A stretch of 64,000 nt of DNA from Megaustenia siamemsis (GCA_032433765.1 JAVIAB010000041.1:81815428-81879427), one strand, 5' to 3'. Shown: positions 12,601-26,465, counted from the first letter of the stretch. Program-made: numbers and translations. The notes: a model not told the origin generated them from the letters alone.

Positions 12601-14373
12601 TTCACAGACCTCTTTCTATTCACAGACCTCTTTCTATTCAACGGACTTCTTTCTATTCACAGACCTCTTTATATTCACAGACCTCTTTCTATTCACAGAC
12701 CTCTTTCTATTCACAGACCTCTTTCTATTCACAGACCTCTTTCTATTCACAGACCTCTTTCTATTCACAGACCTCTTTCTATTCACAGACCTCTTTCTAT
12801 TCAACAGACCTCTTTCTATTCACAGACCTCTTTCTATTCACAGACCTCTTTCTATTCACAGACCTCTTTCTATTCAACGGACTTCTTTCTATTCACAGAC
12901 CTCTTTCTATTCACAGACCTCTTTCTATTCAACGGACTTCTTTCTATTCACAGACCTCTTTCTATTCACAGACCTCTTTCTATTCAACTGACTTCTTTCT
13001 ATTCACAGACCTCTTTCTATTCACAGACCTCTTTCTATTCACAGACCTCTTTCTATTCACAGACCTCTTTCTATTCACAGACCTCTTTCTATTCACAGAC
13101 CTCTTTCTATTCACAGACCTCTTTCTATTCACAGACCTCTTTCTATTCACAGACCTCTTTCTATTCAACGGACATCTTTCTATTCACAGACCTCTTTCTA
13201 TTCAACGGACTTCTTTCTATTCACAGACCTCTTTCTATTCAACAGACCTCTTTCTATTCAACAGACCTCTTTCTATTCAACAGACATCTTTCTATTCAAC
13301 AGACATCTTTCTATTCACAGACCTCTTTCTATTCAACAGACCTCTTTCTATTCAACAGACCTCTTTCTATTCAACAGACTTCTTTCTATTCACAGACCTC
13401 TTTCTATTCACAGACCTCTTTCTATTCAACAGACCTCTTTCTATTCAACAGACATCTTTCTATTCAACAGACATCTTTCTATTCAACAGACATCTTTCTA
13501 TTCAACAGACCTCTTTCTATTCAACAGACATCTTTCTATTCAACAGACATCTTTCTATTCACAGACCTCTTTCTATTCAACAGACCTCTTTCTATTCAAC
13601 AGACCTCTTTCTATTCAACAGACCTCTTTCTATTCAACAGACTTCTTTCTATTCACAGACCTCTTTCTATTCACAGACCTCTTTCTATTCACAGACTTCT
13701 TTCTATTCACAGACCTCTTTCTATTCAACAGACATCTTTCTATTCACAGACCTCTTTCTATTCAACGGACTTCTTTCTATTCAACAGACCTCTTTCTATT
13801 CAACAGACCTCTTTCTATTCAACAGACCTCTTTCTATTCAACAGACCTCTTTCTATTCAACAGACCTCTTTCTATTCAACGGACTTCTTTCTATTCAACA
13901 GACCTCTTTCTATTCAACGGACTTCTTTCTATTCAACAGACCTCTTTCTATTCAACGGACTTCTTTCTATTCAACAGACCTCTTTCTATTCAACGGACTT
14001 CTTTCTATTCAACAGACCTCTTTCTATTCAACAGACCTCTTTCTATTCAACAGACCTCTTTCTATTCAACAGACCTCTTTCTATTCAACAGACCTCTTTC
14101 TATTCAACAGACCTCTTTCTATTCATAGACCTCTTTCTATTCAACAGACCTCTTTCTATTCAACAGACCTCTTTCTATTCAACAGACCTCTTTCTATTCA
14201 ACAGACCTCTTTCTATTCAACAGACCTCTTTCTATTCAACAGACCTCTTTCTATTCAACAGACCTCTTTCTATTCAACAGACGTCTTTCTATTCAACAGA
14301 CCTCTTTCTATTCAACAGACCTCTTTCTATTCAACAGACTTCTTTCTATTCAACAGATTTCTTTCTACTCAAC
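6635..14373. repeat. 18/19-bp minisatellite, about 7.7 kb
   Basis: Roughly 420 copies of cagacctctttctattca (18 bp) mixed with 19-bp forms starting aacagac or aacggac. The third pyrimidine position varies (acct, actt, acat). Copies are otherwise almost identical. An 804-bp spacing recurs: the rare ctctttatat variant occurs at 11861 and 12665, and ggacatct at 11509 and 12313. The array sits in the last intron of the minus-strand gene, only about 90 bp from its acceptor at 6546. Long readings through it (Leu/Phe/Ser-rich on plus, NRKKSV-type on minus) are artefacts. Confidence 0.98.
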
Positions 14374-14621
14374 ATTTAAAGTTACCAGAAGCAGCTGTGT
14401 TTCACATTATCAAAACTGGTTACCAATCAAAGATTGCAACCTTTAAAACTCTCGCCAATCTTTGATCTTTCTTTGAAGAGCTTTATTCTACTTAAATAGA
14501 AGTCAGATCATAAATATTTATTTTCTCTAAAATGTGCCATGTTTTGCATGTGTGGTGTCACAAATTGAAACTTCTGCCATAAAAGAGCTCACTTTGAAGA
14601 ACAAGGGGAATGTGCTGGACT
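14374..14621. other. Short unique spacer between arrays
   Basis: No gene or known element was seen. It separates the 18/19-bp array from the 24-bp array. Confidence 0.5.
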
Positions 14622-16150
14622 AAGGGACATCACCAACAATTGGTGCCACATTTCCAAGATTACAACTAAGGTGCTGCTTGTACATGAAAACAAAGTGCTG
14701 TGGATGAAGGGCATCAAGAGTGACATCAAGCATGACATGTAGAAGGACATCAAGAGTGACATGTAGAAGGACATCACCAACAATTGGTGCCACATTTCCA
14801 AGATTACAACTAAAGTGCTGCTTGTACATGAAAACAAAGTGCAGTGGATGAAGGGCATCAAGAGTGACATCAAGCATGACATGTGGAAGGACATCAAGAA
14901 TGACATCAAGCATGACATGTGGAAGGACATCAAGAATGACATCAAGCATGACATGTGGAAGGACATCAAGAATGACATCAAGCATGACATGTGGAAGGAC
15001 ATCAAGAGTGACATCAAGAATGACATGTAGAAGGACATCAAGAAGGACATGTAGAAGGACATGAGAATGACACCAAGAATGACATGTAGAAGGACATCAA
15101 GAATTACACATAGAAGGGCATGAAGAAGGACATCAAGAATGACATGTAGGAGGTCATCAAGAATTACACATAGAAGGGCATGAAGAAAGACATCAAGAAT
15201 GACATGTAGGAGGTCATCAAGAAGGATAATAAGAATGACATGTAGGACATCAAGAATGACATGTAGAAGGACATCAAGAATGACATGTAGGACATCAAGA
15301 ATGACATGTAGAAGGTCATCAAAATGACATCAAGAATGACATGTAGAAGGTCATCAAGAATGACATGTAGAAGGACATCAAGAATGACATGTAGAAGATC
15401 ATCAAGAATGACATGTAGAAGGACATCAAGAATGACATGTAGAAGGACATCAAGAATGACATGTAGGTCATCAAAATGACATCAAGGACATGTAGGTCAT
15501 CAAAATGACATCAAGAAGGACATCAAGAATGACATGCAGAAGGTCATCAAGAATGACACGTAGAAGGTCATCAAAAATGACACCAAGAAGGACATATGAA
15601 TGACTTGTAGAAGGTCATCAAAAATGACATCAAGAAGGACATCAAGAATGACATGTTGAAGGACATCAAGAATGACATGTAGGTCATCAAAATGACATCA
15701 AGGACATGTAGGTCATCAAAATGACATCAAGAAGGACATCAAGAATGACATGCAGAAGGTCATCAAGAATGACATGTAGAAGGTCATCAAAAATTACACC
15801 AAGAGGGACATCAAGAATGACATGTAGAAGGACATCAAGAATGACATGTAGAAGGACATCAAGAATGACACCAAGAAGGACACCAAGAATGACATGTAGA
15901 AGGACATCAAGAATGACATGTAGAAGGACATCAAGAATGACATGTAGAAGGACATCAAGAATGACATGTAGAAGGACATCAAGAATGACATGTAGAATGA
16001 CATCAAGAATGACATGTAGAAGGACATCAAGAATGACATGTAGAAGGACATCAAGAATGACATGTAGAAGGACATCAAGAATGACACCAAGAAGGACACC
16101 AAGAAGGACATCAAGATAGACATCAAGAATGACATCAAGAATGACAAGAA
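14622..16150. repeat. 24-bp minisatellite with a 145-bp duplicated lead
   Basis: The core unit is aaggacatcaagaatgacat followed by gtag. The start holds two copies, 145 bp apart, of a longer unit with gacatcaccaacaattggtg, ending in the same core motif. Units lose or gain 3-6 bp, so the phase drifts, and many internal variants exist (caccaagaagg, catcaaaatgac). Met/Thr/Arg and Val/Leu/Asp-type readings are translation artefacts. Confidence 0.95.
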
Positions 16151-16255
16151 AAAACATGTAGAATTGTGGGAATTATTTTCATGATTTAATTGATGACAAG
16201 ACAACTCAAGCAATCTCACTGCAACAGTTTGGAGAGTAAACAAAGAGACTACAAA

Positions 16256-19200
16256 TTGATTTGTCTGAAGGAGATAAGAAACTAGTTGTCTGAAGGAGAT
16301 TAGAAACTAGTTGTCTGAAGGAGATAAGAAACTAGTTGTCTGAAGGAGATAAGAAACTAGTTGTCTGAAGGAGATTAGAAACTAGTTGTCTGAAGGAGAT
16401 AAGAAACTAGTTGTCTGAAGGAGATTAGAAACTAGTTGTCTGAAGGAGATAAGAAACTAGTTGTCTGAAGGAGATAAGAAACTAGTTGTCTGAAGGTGAT
16501 AAGAAACTAGTTGTCTGAAGGTGATAAGAAACTAGTTGTCTGAAGGAGATAAGAAACTAGTTGTCTGAAGGAGATAAGAAACTAGTTGTCTGAAGGAGAT
16601 AAGAAACTAGTTGTCTGAAGGTGATTAGAAACTAGTTGTCTGAAGGTGATAAGAAACTAGTTGTCTGAAGGTGATAAGAAACTAGTTGTCTGAAGGAGAT
16701 TAGAAACTAGTTGTCTGAAGGAGATAAGAAACTAGTTGTCTGAAGGAGATAAGAAACTAGTTGTCTGAAGGAGATAAGAAACTAGTTGTCTGAAGGAGAT
16801 AAGAAACTAGTTGTCTGAAGGTGATAAGAAACTAGTTGTCTGAAGGAGATAAGAAACTAGTTGTCTGAAGGAGATAAGAAACTAGTTGTCTGAAGGTGAT
16901 AAGAAACTAGTTGTCTGAAGGAGATAAGAAACTAGTTGTCTGAAGGAGATAAGAAACTAGTTGTCTGAAGGTGATAAGAAACTAGTTGTCTGAAGGAGAT
17001 TAGAAACTAGTTGTTTGAAGGTGATAAGAAACTAGTTGTCTGAAGGAGATAAGAAACTAGTTGTCTGAAGGTGATAAGAAACTAGTTGTCTGAAGGAGAT
17101 AAGAAACTAGTTGTCTGAAGGAGATAAGAAACTAGTTGTCTGAAGGAGATAAGAAACTAGTTGTCTGAAGGTGATAAGAAACTAGTTGTCTGAAGGAGAT
17201 AAGAAACTAGTTGTCTGAAGGAGATAAGAAACTAGTTGTCTGAAGGTGATAAGAAACTAGTTGTCTGAAGGAGATAAGAAACTAGTTGTCTGAAGGAGAT
17301 AAGAAACTAGTTGTCTGAAGGAGATAAGAAACTAGTTGTCTGAAGGAGATAAGAAACTATTTGTCTGAAGGAGATAAGAAACTAGTTGTCTGAAGGAGAT
17401 TAGAAACTAGTTGTCTGAAGGAGATAAGAAACTAGTTGTCTGAAGGAGATAAGAAACTAGTTGTCTGAAGGTGATAAGAAACTAGTTGTCTGAAGGAGAT
17501 TAGAAACTAGTTGTCTGAAGGTGATAAGAAACTAGTTGTCTGAAGGAGATAAGAAACTAGTTGTCTGAAGGAGATAAGAAACTAGTTGTCTGAAGGAGAT
17601 AAGAAACTAGTTGTCTGAAGGAGATAAGAAACTAGTTGTCTGAAGGTGATAAGAAACTAGTTGTCTGAAGGAGATAAGAAACTAGTTGTCTGAAGGTGAT
17701 AAGAAACTAGTTGTCTGAAGGAGATAAGAAACTAGTTGTCTGAAGGTGATAAGAAACTAGTTGTCTGAAGGAGATAAGAAACTAGTTGTCTGAAGGTGAT
17801 AAGAAACTAGTTGTCTGAAGGTGATAAGAAACTAGTTGTCTGAAGGAGATTAGAAACTAGTTGTCTGAAGGAGATTAGAAACTAGTTGTCTGAAGGAGAT
17901 TAGAAACTAGTTGTCTGAAGGAGATAAGAAACTATTTGTCTGAAGGAGATAAGAAACTAGTTGTCTGAAGGTGATAAGAAACTAGTTGTCTGAAGGTGAT
18001 AAGAAACTAGTTGTCTGAAGGTGATAAGAAACTAGTTGTCTGAAGGAGATAAGAAACTAGTTGTCTGAAGGAGATTAGAAACTAGTTGTCTGAAGGAGAT
18101 TAGAAACTAGTTGTCTGAAGGAGATTAGAAACTAGTTGTCTGAAGGAGATAAGAAACTAGTTGTCTGAAGGAGATTAGAAACTAGTTGTCTGAAGGAGAT
18201 AAGAAACTAGTTGTCTGAAGGAGATTAGAAACTAGTTGTCTGAAGGTGATAAGAAACTAGTTGTCTGAAGGTGATAAGAAACTAGTTGTCTGAAGGAGAT
18301 AAGAAACTAGTTGTCTGAAGGAGATAAGAAACTATTTGTCTGAAGGAGATAAGAAACTAGTTGTCTGAAGGAGATTAGAAACTAGTTGTCTGAAGGAGAT
18401 TAGAAACTAGTTGTCTGAAGGAGATTAGAAACTATTTGTCTGAAGGAGATAAGAAACTAGTTGTCTGAAGGGGATTAGAAACTAGTTGTCTGAAGGAGAT
18501 AAGAAACTAGTTGTCTGAAGGAGATTAGAAACTAGTTGTCTGAAGGTGATAAGAAACTAGTTGTCTGAAGGTGATAAGAAACTAGTTGTCTGAAGGAGAT
18601 AAGAAACTAGTTGTCTGAAGGAGATAAGAAACTATTTGTCTGAAGGAGATAAGAAACTATTTGTCTGAAGGAGATAAGAAACTAGTTGTCTGAAGGAGAT
18701 AAGAAACTAGTTGTCTGAAGGAGATTAGAAACTATTTGTCTGAAGGAGATAAGAAACTAGTTGTCTGAAGGAGATTAGAAACTAGTTGTCTGAAGGAGAT
18801 TAGAAACTAGTTGTCTGAAGGAGATAAGAAACTAGTTGTCTGAAGGAGATTAGAAACTAGTTGTCTGAAGGAGATAAGAAACTAGTTGTCTGAAGGTGAT
18901 TAGAAACTAGTTGTCTGAAGGAGATAAGAAACTAGTTGTCTGAAGGAGATAAGAAACTAGTTGTCTGAAGGTGATAAGAAACTATTTGTCTGAAGGTGAT
19001 AAGAAACTAGTTGTCTGAAGGAGATAAGAAACTAGTTGTCTGAAGGTGATTAGAAACTAGTTGTCTGAAGGTGATAAGAAACTAGTTGTCTGAAGGAGAT
19101 TAGAAACTAGTTGTCTGAAGGTGATAAGAAACTAGTTGTCTGCAGGTGATAAGAAACTAGTTGTCTGAAGGAGATAAGAAACTAGTTGTCTGAAGGTGAT

Positions 19201-22200
19201 AAGAAACTAGTTGTCTGAAGGAGATAAGAAACTAGTTGTCTGAAGGTGATAAGAAACTAGTTGTCCGAAGGAGATAAGAAACTAGTTGTCTGAAGGAGAT
19301 AAGAAACTAGTTGTCTGAAGGTGATAAGAAACTAGTTGTCTGAAGGTGATAAGAAACTAGTTGTCTGAAGGTGATAAGAAACTAGTTGTCTGAAGGAGAT
19401 AAGAAACTAGTTGTCTGAAGGAGATAAGAAACTAGTTGTCTGAAGGAGATAAGAAACTAGTTGTCTGAAGGTGATAAGAAACTATTTGTCTGAAGGAGAT
19501 TAGAAACTAGTTGTCTTAAGGTGATAAGAAACTAGTTGTCTGAAGGTGATAAGAAACTATTTGTCTGAAGGAGATAAGAAACTAGTTGTCTGAAGGTGAT
19601 AAGAAACTAGTTGTCTGAAGGAGATTAGAAACTAGTTGTCTGAAGGAGATAAGAAACTAGTTGTCTGAAGGTGATAAGAAACTAGTTGTCTGAAGGTGAT
19701 AAGAAACTAGTTGTCTGAAGGAGATTAGAAACTAGTTGTCTGAAGGAGATAAGAAACTAGTTGTCTGAAGGTGATAAGAAACTAGTTGTCTGAAGGTGAT
19801 AAGAAACTAGTTGTCTGAAGGTGATAAGAAACTAGTTGTCTGAAGGAGATAAGAAACTAGTTGTCTGAAGGTGATAAGAAACTAGTTGTCTGAAGGAGAT
19901 AAGAAACTAGTTGTCTGAAGGTGATAAGAAACTAGTTGTCTGAAAGAGATAAGAAACTAGTTGTCTGAAGGAGATAAGAAACTAGTTGTCTGAAGGAGAT
20001 AAGAAACTAGTTGTCTGAAGGTGATAAGAAACTATTTGTCTGAAGGAGATAAGAAACTAGTTGTCTGAAGGAGATAATAACTAGTTGTCTGAAGGAGATA
20101 AGAAACTAGTTGTCTGAAGGTGATAAGAAACTAGTTGTCTGAAGGAGATAAGAAACTAGTTGTCTGAAGGAGATAAGAAACTAGTTGTCTGAAGGTGATA
20201 AGAAACTAGTTGTCTGAAGGAGATTAGAAACTAGTTGTCTGAAGGAGATTAGAAACTAGTTGTCTGAAGGAGATAAGAAACTAGTTGTCTGAAGGAGATT
20301 AGAAACTAGTTGTCTGAAGGAGATAAGAAACTAGTTGTCTGAAGGTGATAAGAAACTAGTTGTCTGAAGGTGATAAGAAACTAGTTGTCTGAAGGAGATT
20401 AGAAACTAGTTGTCTGAAGGAGATAAGAAACTAGTTGTCTGAAGGTGATAAGAAACTAGTTGTCTGAAGGAGATAAGAAACTAGTTGTCTGAAGGTGATA
20501 AGAAACTAGTTGTCTGAAGGAGATAAGAAACTAGTTGTCTGAAGGAGATAAGAAACTAGTTGTCTGAAGGTGATAAGAAACTAGTTGTCTGAAGGAGATA
20601 AGAAACTAGTTGTCTGAAGGTGATAAGAAACTAGTTGTCTGAAGGAGATAAGAAACTAGTTGTCTGAAGGAGATAAGAAACTAGTTGTCTGAAGGAGATA
20701 AGAAACTATTTGTCTGAAGGAGATAAGAAACTAGTTGTCTGAAGGAGATTAGAAACTAGTTGTCTGAAGGAGAATAGAAACTATTTGTCTGAAGGAGATA
20801 AGAAACTAGTTGTCTGAAGGAGATTAGAAACTAGTTGTCTGAAGGAGATTAGAAACTAGTTGTCTGAAGGAGATAAGAAACTAGTTGTCTGAAGGAGATT
20901 AGAAACTAGTTGTCTGAAGGAGATAAGAAACTAGTTGTCTGAAGGTGATTAGAAACTAGTTGTCTGAAGGAGATAAGAAACTAGTTGTCTGAAGGAGATA
21001 AGAAACTAGTTGTCTGAAGGAGATAAGAAACTAGTTGTCTGAAGGAGATAAGAAACTAGTTGTCTGAAGGAGATAAGAAACTAGTTGTCTGAAGGAGATA
21101 AGAAACTAGTTGTCTGAAGGTGATAAGAAACTAGTTGTCTGAAGGTGATAAGAAACTAGTTGTCTGAAGGTGATAAGAAACTAGTTGTCTGAAGGAGATA
21201 AGAAACTAGTTGTCTGAAGGTGATAAAAAACTAGTTGTCTGAAGGAGATAAGAAACTAGTTGTCTGAAGGAGATAAGAAACTAGTTGTCTGAAGGAGATA
21301 AGAAACTAGTTGTCTGAAGGTGATAAGAAACTATTTGTCTGAAGGAGATAAGAAACTAGTTGTCTGAAGGAGATAATAACTAGTTGTCTGAAGGAGATAA
21401 GAAACTAGTTGTCTGAAGGTGATAAGAAACTAGTTGTCTGAAGGAGATAAGAAACTGGTTGTCTGAAGGAGATAAGAAACTAGTTGTCTGAAGGTGATTA
21501 GAAACTAGTTGTCTGAAGGAGATTAGAAACTAGTTGTCTGAAGGAGATTAGAAACTAGTTGTCTGAAGGAGATAAGAAACTAGTTGTCTGAAGGAGATTA
21601 GAAACTAGTTGTCTGAAGGAGATAAGAAACTAGTTGTCTGAAGGTGATAAGAAACTAGTTGTCTGAAGGTGATAAGAAACTAGTTGTCTGAAGGTGATAA
21701 GAAACTAGTTGTCTGAAGGTGATAAGAAACTAGTTGTCTGAAGGAGATTAGAAACTAGTTGTCTGAAGGAGATAAGAAACTAGTTGTCTGAAGGTGATAA
21801 GAAACTAGTTGTCTGAAGGAGATAAGAAACTAGTTGTCTGAAGGTGATAAGAAACTAGTTGTCTGAAGGAGATAAGAAACTAGTTGTCTGAAGGAGATAA
21901 GAAACTAGTTGTCTGAAGGTGATAAGAAACTAGTTGTCTGAAGGAGATAAGAAACTAGTTGTCTGAAGGTGATAAGAAACTAGTTGTCTGAAGGAGATAA
22001 GAAACTAGTTGTCTGAAGGAGATAAGAAACTAGTTGTCTGAAGGAGATAAGAAACTATTTGTCTGAAGGAGATAAGAAACTAGTTGTCTGAAGGAGATTA
22101 GAAACTAGTTGTCTGAAGGAGAATAGAAACTATTTGTCTGAAGGAGATAAGAAACTAGTTGTCTGAAGGAGATTAGAAACTAGTTGTCTGAAGGAGATTA

Positions 22201-25200
22201 GAAACTAGTTGTCTGAAGGAGATAAGAAACTAGTTGTCTGAAGGAGATAAGAAACTAGTTGTCTGAAGGAGATAAGAAACTAGTTGTCTGAAGGTGATTA
22301 GAAACTAGTTGTCTGAAGGAGATAAGAAACTAGTTGTCTGAAGTAGATAAGAAACTAGTTGTCTGAAGGAGATAAGAAACTAGTTGTCTGAAGGAGATAA
22401 GAAACTAGTTGTCTGAAGGAGATAAGAAACTAGTTGTCTGAAGGAGATAAGAAACTAGTTGTCTGAAGGTGATAAGAAACTAGTTGTCTGAAGGTGATAA
22501 GAAACTAGTTGTCTGAAGGTGATAAGAAACTAGTTGTCTGAAGGAGATAAGAAACTAGTTGTCTGAAGGTGATAAAAAACTAGTTGTCTGAAGGAGATAA
22601 GAAACTAGTTGTCTGAAGGAGATAAGAAACTAGTTGTCTGAAGGAGATAAGAAACTAGTTGTCTGAAGGTGATAAGAAACTATTTGTCTGAAGGAGATAA
22701 GAAACTAGTTGTCTGAAGGAGATAATAACTAGTTGTCTGAAGGAGATAAGAAACTAGTTGTCTGAAGGTGATAAGAAACTAGTTGTCTGAAGGAGATAAG
22801 AAACTGGTTGTCTGAAGGAGATAAGAAACTAGTTGTCTGAAGGTGATAAGAAACTAGTTGTCTGAAGGAGATTAGAAACTAGTTGTCTGAAGGAGATTAG
22901 AAACTAGTTGTCTGAAGGAGATAAGAAACTAGTTGTCTGAAGGAGATTAGAAACTAGTTGTCTGAAGGAGATAAGAAACTAGTTGTCTGAAGGTGATAAG
23001 AAACTAGTTGTCTGAAGGTGATAATAAACTAGTTGTCTGAAGGAGATTAGAAACTAGTTGTCTGAAGGAGATAAGAAACTAGTTGTCTGAAGGTGATAAG
23101 AAACTAGTTGTCTGAAGGAGATAAGAAACTAGTTGTCTGAAGGTGATAAGAAACTAGTTGTCTGAAGGAGATTAGAAACTATTTGTCTGAAGGAGATAAG
23201 AAACTAGTTGTCTGAAGGTGATAAGAAACTAGTTGTCTGAAGGAGATTAGAAACTAGTTGTCTGAAGGAGATAAGAAACTAGTTGTCTGAAGGAGATAAG
23301 AAACTAGTTGTCTGAAGGAGATAAGAAACTAGTTGTCTGAAGGAGATAAGAAACTAGTTGTCTGAAGGAGATTAGAAACTAGTTGTCTGAAGGAGATAAG
23401 AAACTAGTTGTCTGAAGGAGATAAGAAACTATTTGTCTGAAGGAGATAAGAAACTAGTTGTCTGAAGGTGATAAGAAACTAGTTGTCTGAAGGAGATTAG
23501 AAACTAGTTGTCTGAAGGAGATAAGAAACTAGTTGTCTGAAGGAGATAAGAAACTAGTTGTCTGAAGGAGATAAGAAACTAGTTGTCTGAAGGTGATAAG
23601 AAACTAGTTGTCTGAAGGTGATAAGAAACTAGTTGTCTGAAGGTGATAAGAAACTAGTTGTCTGAAGGAGATAAGAAACTAGTTGTCTGAAGGAGATTAG
23701 AAACTAGTTGTCTGAAGATGATAAGAAACTAGTTGTCTGAAGGAGATAAGAAACTAGTTGTCTGAAGGTGATAAGAAACTAGTTGTCTGAAGGTGATAAG
23801 AAACTAGTTGTCTGAAGGAGATTAGAAACTAGTTGTCTGAAGGAGATAAGAAACTAGTTGTCTGAAGGAGATTAGAAACTAGTTGTCTGAAGGAGATTAG
23901 AAACTAGTTGTCTGAAGGAGATAAGAAACTAGTTGTCTGAAGGTGATAAGAAACTAGTTGTCTGAAGGAGATTTGAAACTAGTTGTCTGAAGGTGATAAG
24001 AAACTAGTTGTCTGAAGGTGATAAGAAACTATTTGTCTGAAGGTGATTAGAAACTAGTTGTCTGAAGGTGATAAGAAACTAGTTGTCTGAAGGTGATTAG
24101 AAACTAGTTGTCTGAAGGAGATAAGAAACTATCTGTCTGAAGGTGATTAGAAACTAGTTGTCTGAAGGAGATAAGAAACTAGTTGTCTGAAGGAGATAAG
24201 AAACTAGTTGTCTGAAGGAGATTAGAAACTAGTTGTCTGAAGGAGATTAGAAACTAATTGTCTGAAGGAGATTAGAAACTAGTTGTCTGAAGGAGATTAG
24301 AAACTAGTTGTCTGAAGGAGATTAGAAACTATTTGTCTGAAGGAGATAAGAAACTAGTTGTCTGAAGGAGATTAGAAACTAGTTGTCTGAAGGAGATTAG
24401 AAACTAGTTGTCTGAAGGAGATTAGAAACTAGTTGTCTGAAGGAGATTAGAAACTAGTTGTCTGAAGGAGATAAGAAACTAGTTGTCTGAAGGAGATAAG
24501 AAACTAGTTGTCTGAAGGAGATAAGAAACTAGTTGTCTGAAGGAGATAAGAAACTAGTTGTCTGAAGGTGATAAGAAACTAGTTGTCTGAAGGAGATAAG
24601 AAACTAGTTGTCTGAAGGAGATAAGAAACTAGTTGTCTGAAGGAGATAAGAAACTAGTTGTCTGAAGGAGATAAGAAACTAGTTGTCTGAAGGAGATAAG
24701 AAACTAGTTGTCTGAAGGAGATAAGAAACTAGTTGTCTGAAGGAGATAAGAAACTAGTTGTCTGAAGGAGATAAGAAACTAGTTGTCTGAAGGAGATAAG
24801 AAACTAGTTGTCTGAAGGTGATAAGAAACTAGTTGTCTGAAGGTGATAAGAAACTAGTTGTCTGAAGGAGATAAGAAACTAGTTGTCTGAAGGAGATAAG
24901 AAACTAGTTGTCTGAAGGTGATTAGAAACTAGTTGTCTGAAGGTGATAAGAAACTAGTTGTCTGAAGGTGATTAGAAACTAGTTGTCTGAAGGAGATAAG
25001 AAACTAGTTGTCTGAAGGTGATAAGAAACTAGTTGTCTGAAGGTGATAAGAAACTATTTGTCTGAAGGTGATAAGAAACTATTTGTCTGAAGGAGATAAG
25101 AAACTATTTGTCTGAAGGAGATAAGAAACTAGTTGTCTGAAGGTGATAAGAAACTATTTGTCTGAAGGAGATAAGAAACTAGTTGTCTGAAGGTGATAAG

Positions 25201-25864
25201 AAACTAGTTGTCTGAAGGTGATAAGAAACTAGTTGTCTGAAGGTGATAAGAAACTAGTTGTCTGAAGGTGATAAGAAACTAGTTGTCTGAAGGTGATAAG
25301 AAACTAGTTGTCTGAAGGAGATAAGAAACTAGTTGTCTGAAGGAGATAAGAAACTAGTTGTCTGAAGGAGATAAGAAACTAGTTGTCTGAAGGTGATAAG
25401 AAACTAGTTGTCTGAAGGTGATAAGAAACTAGTTGTCTGAAGGAGATAAGAAACTATTTGTATGAAGGAGATAAGAAACTATTTGTCTGAAGGAGATAAG
25501 AAACTATTTGTATGAAGGAGATAAGAAACTATTTATCTGAAGGAGATAAGAAACTATTTGTCTGAAGGAGATTAGAAACTATTTGTATGAAGGAGATAAG
25601 AAACTATTTGTCTGAAGGAGATAAGAAACTATTTGTATGAAGGAGATAAGAAACTATTTGTCTGAAGGAGATAAGAAACTATTTGTATGAAGGAGATAAG
25701 AAACTATTTGTCTGAAGGAGATAAGAAACTATTTGTCTGAAGGAGATAATAAACTATTTGTATGAATGAGATAAGAAACTATTTGTATGAAGGAGATAAG
25801 AAACTATTTGTCTGAAGGAGATTAGAAACTATTTTTCTGAAGGAGATAAGAAACTATTTGTCTG
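16256..25864. repeat. 25-bp minisatellite, about 9.6 kb
   Basis: About 384 copies of a unit starting ttgtctgaaggagataagaa and ending actag. Three sites vary mainly: gag/gtg, ata/att and ctag/ctat. Rare variants reveal 1.3-kb higher-order copies: gagataataa at 20071, 21370 and 22719; tgataaaaaa at 21221 and 22570; gagaatag at 20770 and 22119. The last 420 bp switch to a 50-bp dimer with alternating tgtctg and tgtatg. On the minus strand, which is transcribed as intron, each unit reads TTTCTTATCTCCTTCAG, a strong 3' splice-site consensus. Confidence 0.98.
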
Positions 25865-25869
25865 GAGCA

Positions 25870-26130
25870 CAATAAAGACATGGCAACAAGTCTATGTCAA
25901 TAGAAGTGAGAAAGAGAGTTCTTCTGTGCTATATAGTGCCAATTCTGATCTGTAGAAGCGAATCATGGACAGTAATAACAAATATAAAATAATAAAATTT
26001 TCATCACAAATGAAAAGATGACTAGAGGCCACAGAGATGGGATTTCTCAGAAGAATATTGAAAGTTCCCTGGACAGCTAAAAAGTCCAAATGTGGACATT
26101 TTCAGTTTAGACCAACACAAAATGGGAGCT
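25870..26130 (+). mobile_element. LINE fragment (post-RT region), family 5/6
   Basis: Plus-strand readings give an RT-end motif (ILICRSESWTV, 25915-25975) and then in another frame LEATEMGFLRRILKVPWTAK (about 26027-26085). Both are typical of the C-terminal part of APE-type LINE ORF2. Frameshifts and stops lie between them. It may belong to the same family as the fragment at 39557-39774, which carries a later part of the same protein type. Confidence 0.7.
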
Positions 26131-26173
26131 CTTAAAGAACATTAGAAAGAAACAATCAACATTTCTTTATTCC

Positions 26174-26465
26174 AAGCTGATCCCAAGTAAAGATAGCAAC
26201 AGAAGTTGGTGTTAGGGGTCTGGTGATACACAAGCAGGGATCCCAGGTAAAGATAGCAACAGAAGTTGGTGTTAGGGGTCTGGTGATACACAAGCAGGGA
26301 TCCCAGGTAAAGATAGCAACAGAAGTTGGTGTTAGGGGTCTGGTGATACACAAGCAGGGATCCCAGGTAAAGATAGCAACAGAAGTTGGTGTTAGGGGTC
26401 TGGTGATACACAAGCAGGGATCCCAGGTAAAGATAGCAACAGAAGTTGGTATTAGGGGTCTGGTG
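26174..26465. repeat. 60-bp minisatellite, five copies
   Basis: Five near-identical 60-bp units (gtaaagatagcaacagaagt, then tggtgttaggggtctggtga and tacacaagcagggatcccag). Because 60 is a multiple of three, frames stay open on both strands; none is a gene. Confidence 0.97.

Noticed and set aside
16256..25864. CRISPR array
   Set aside because: Repeats are directly adjacent with no spacers, and the context is eukaryotic with introns and LINEs.
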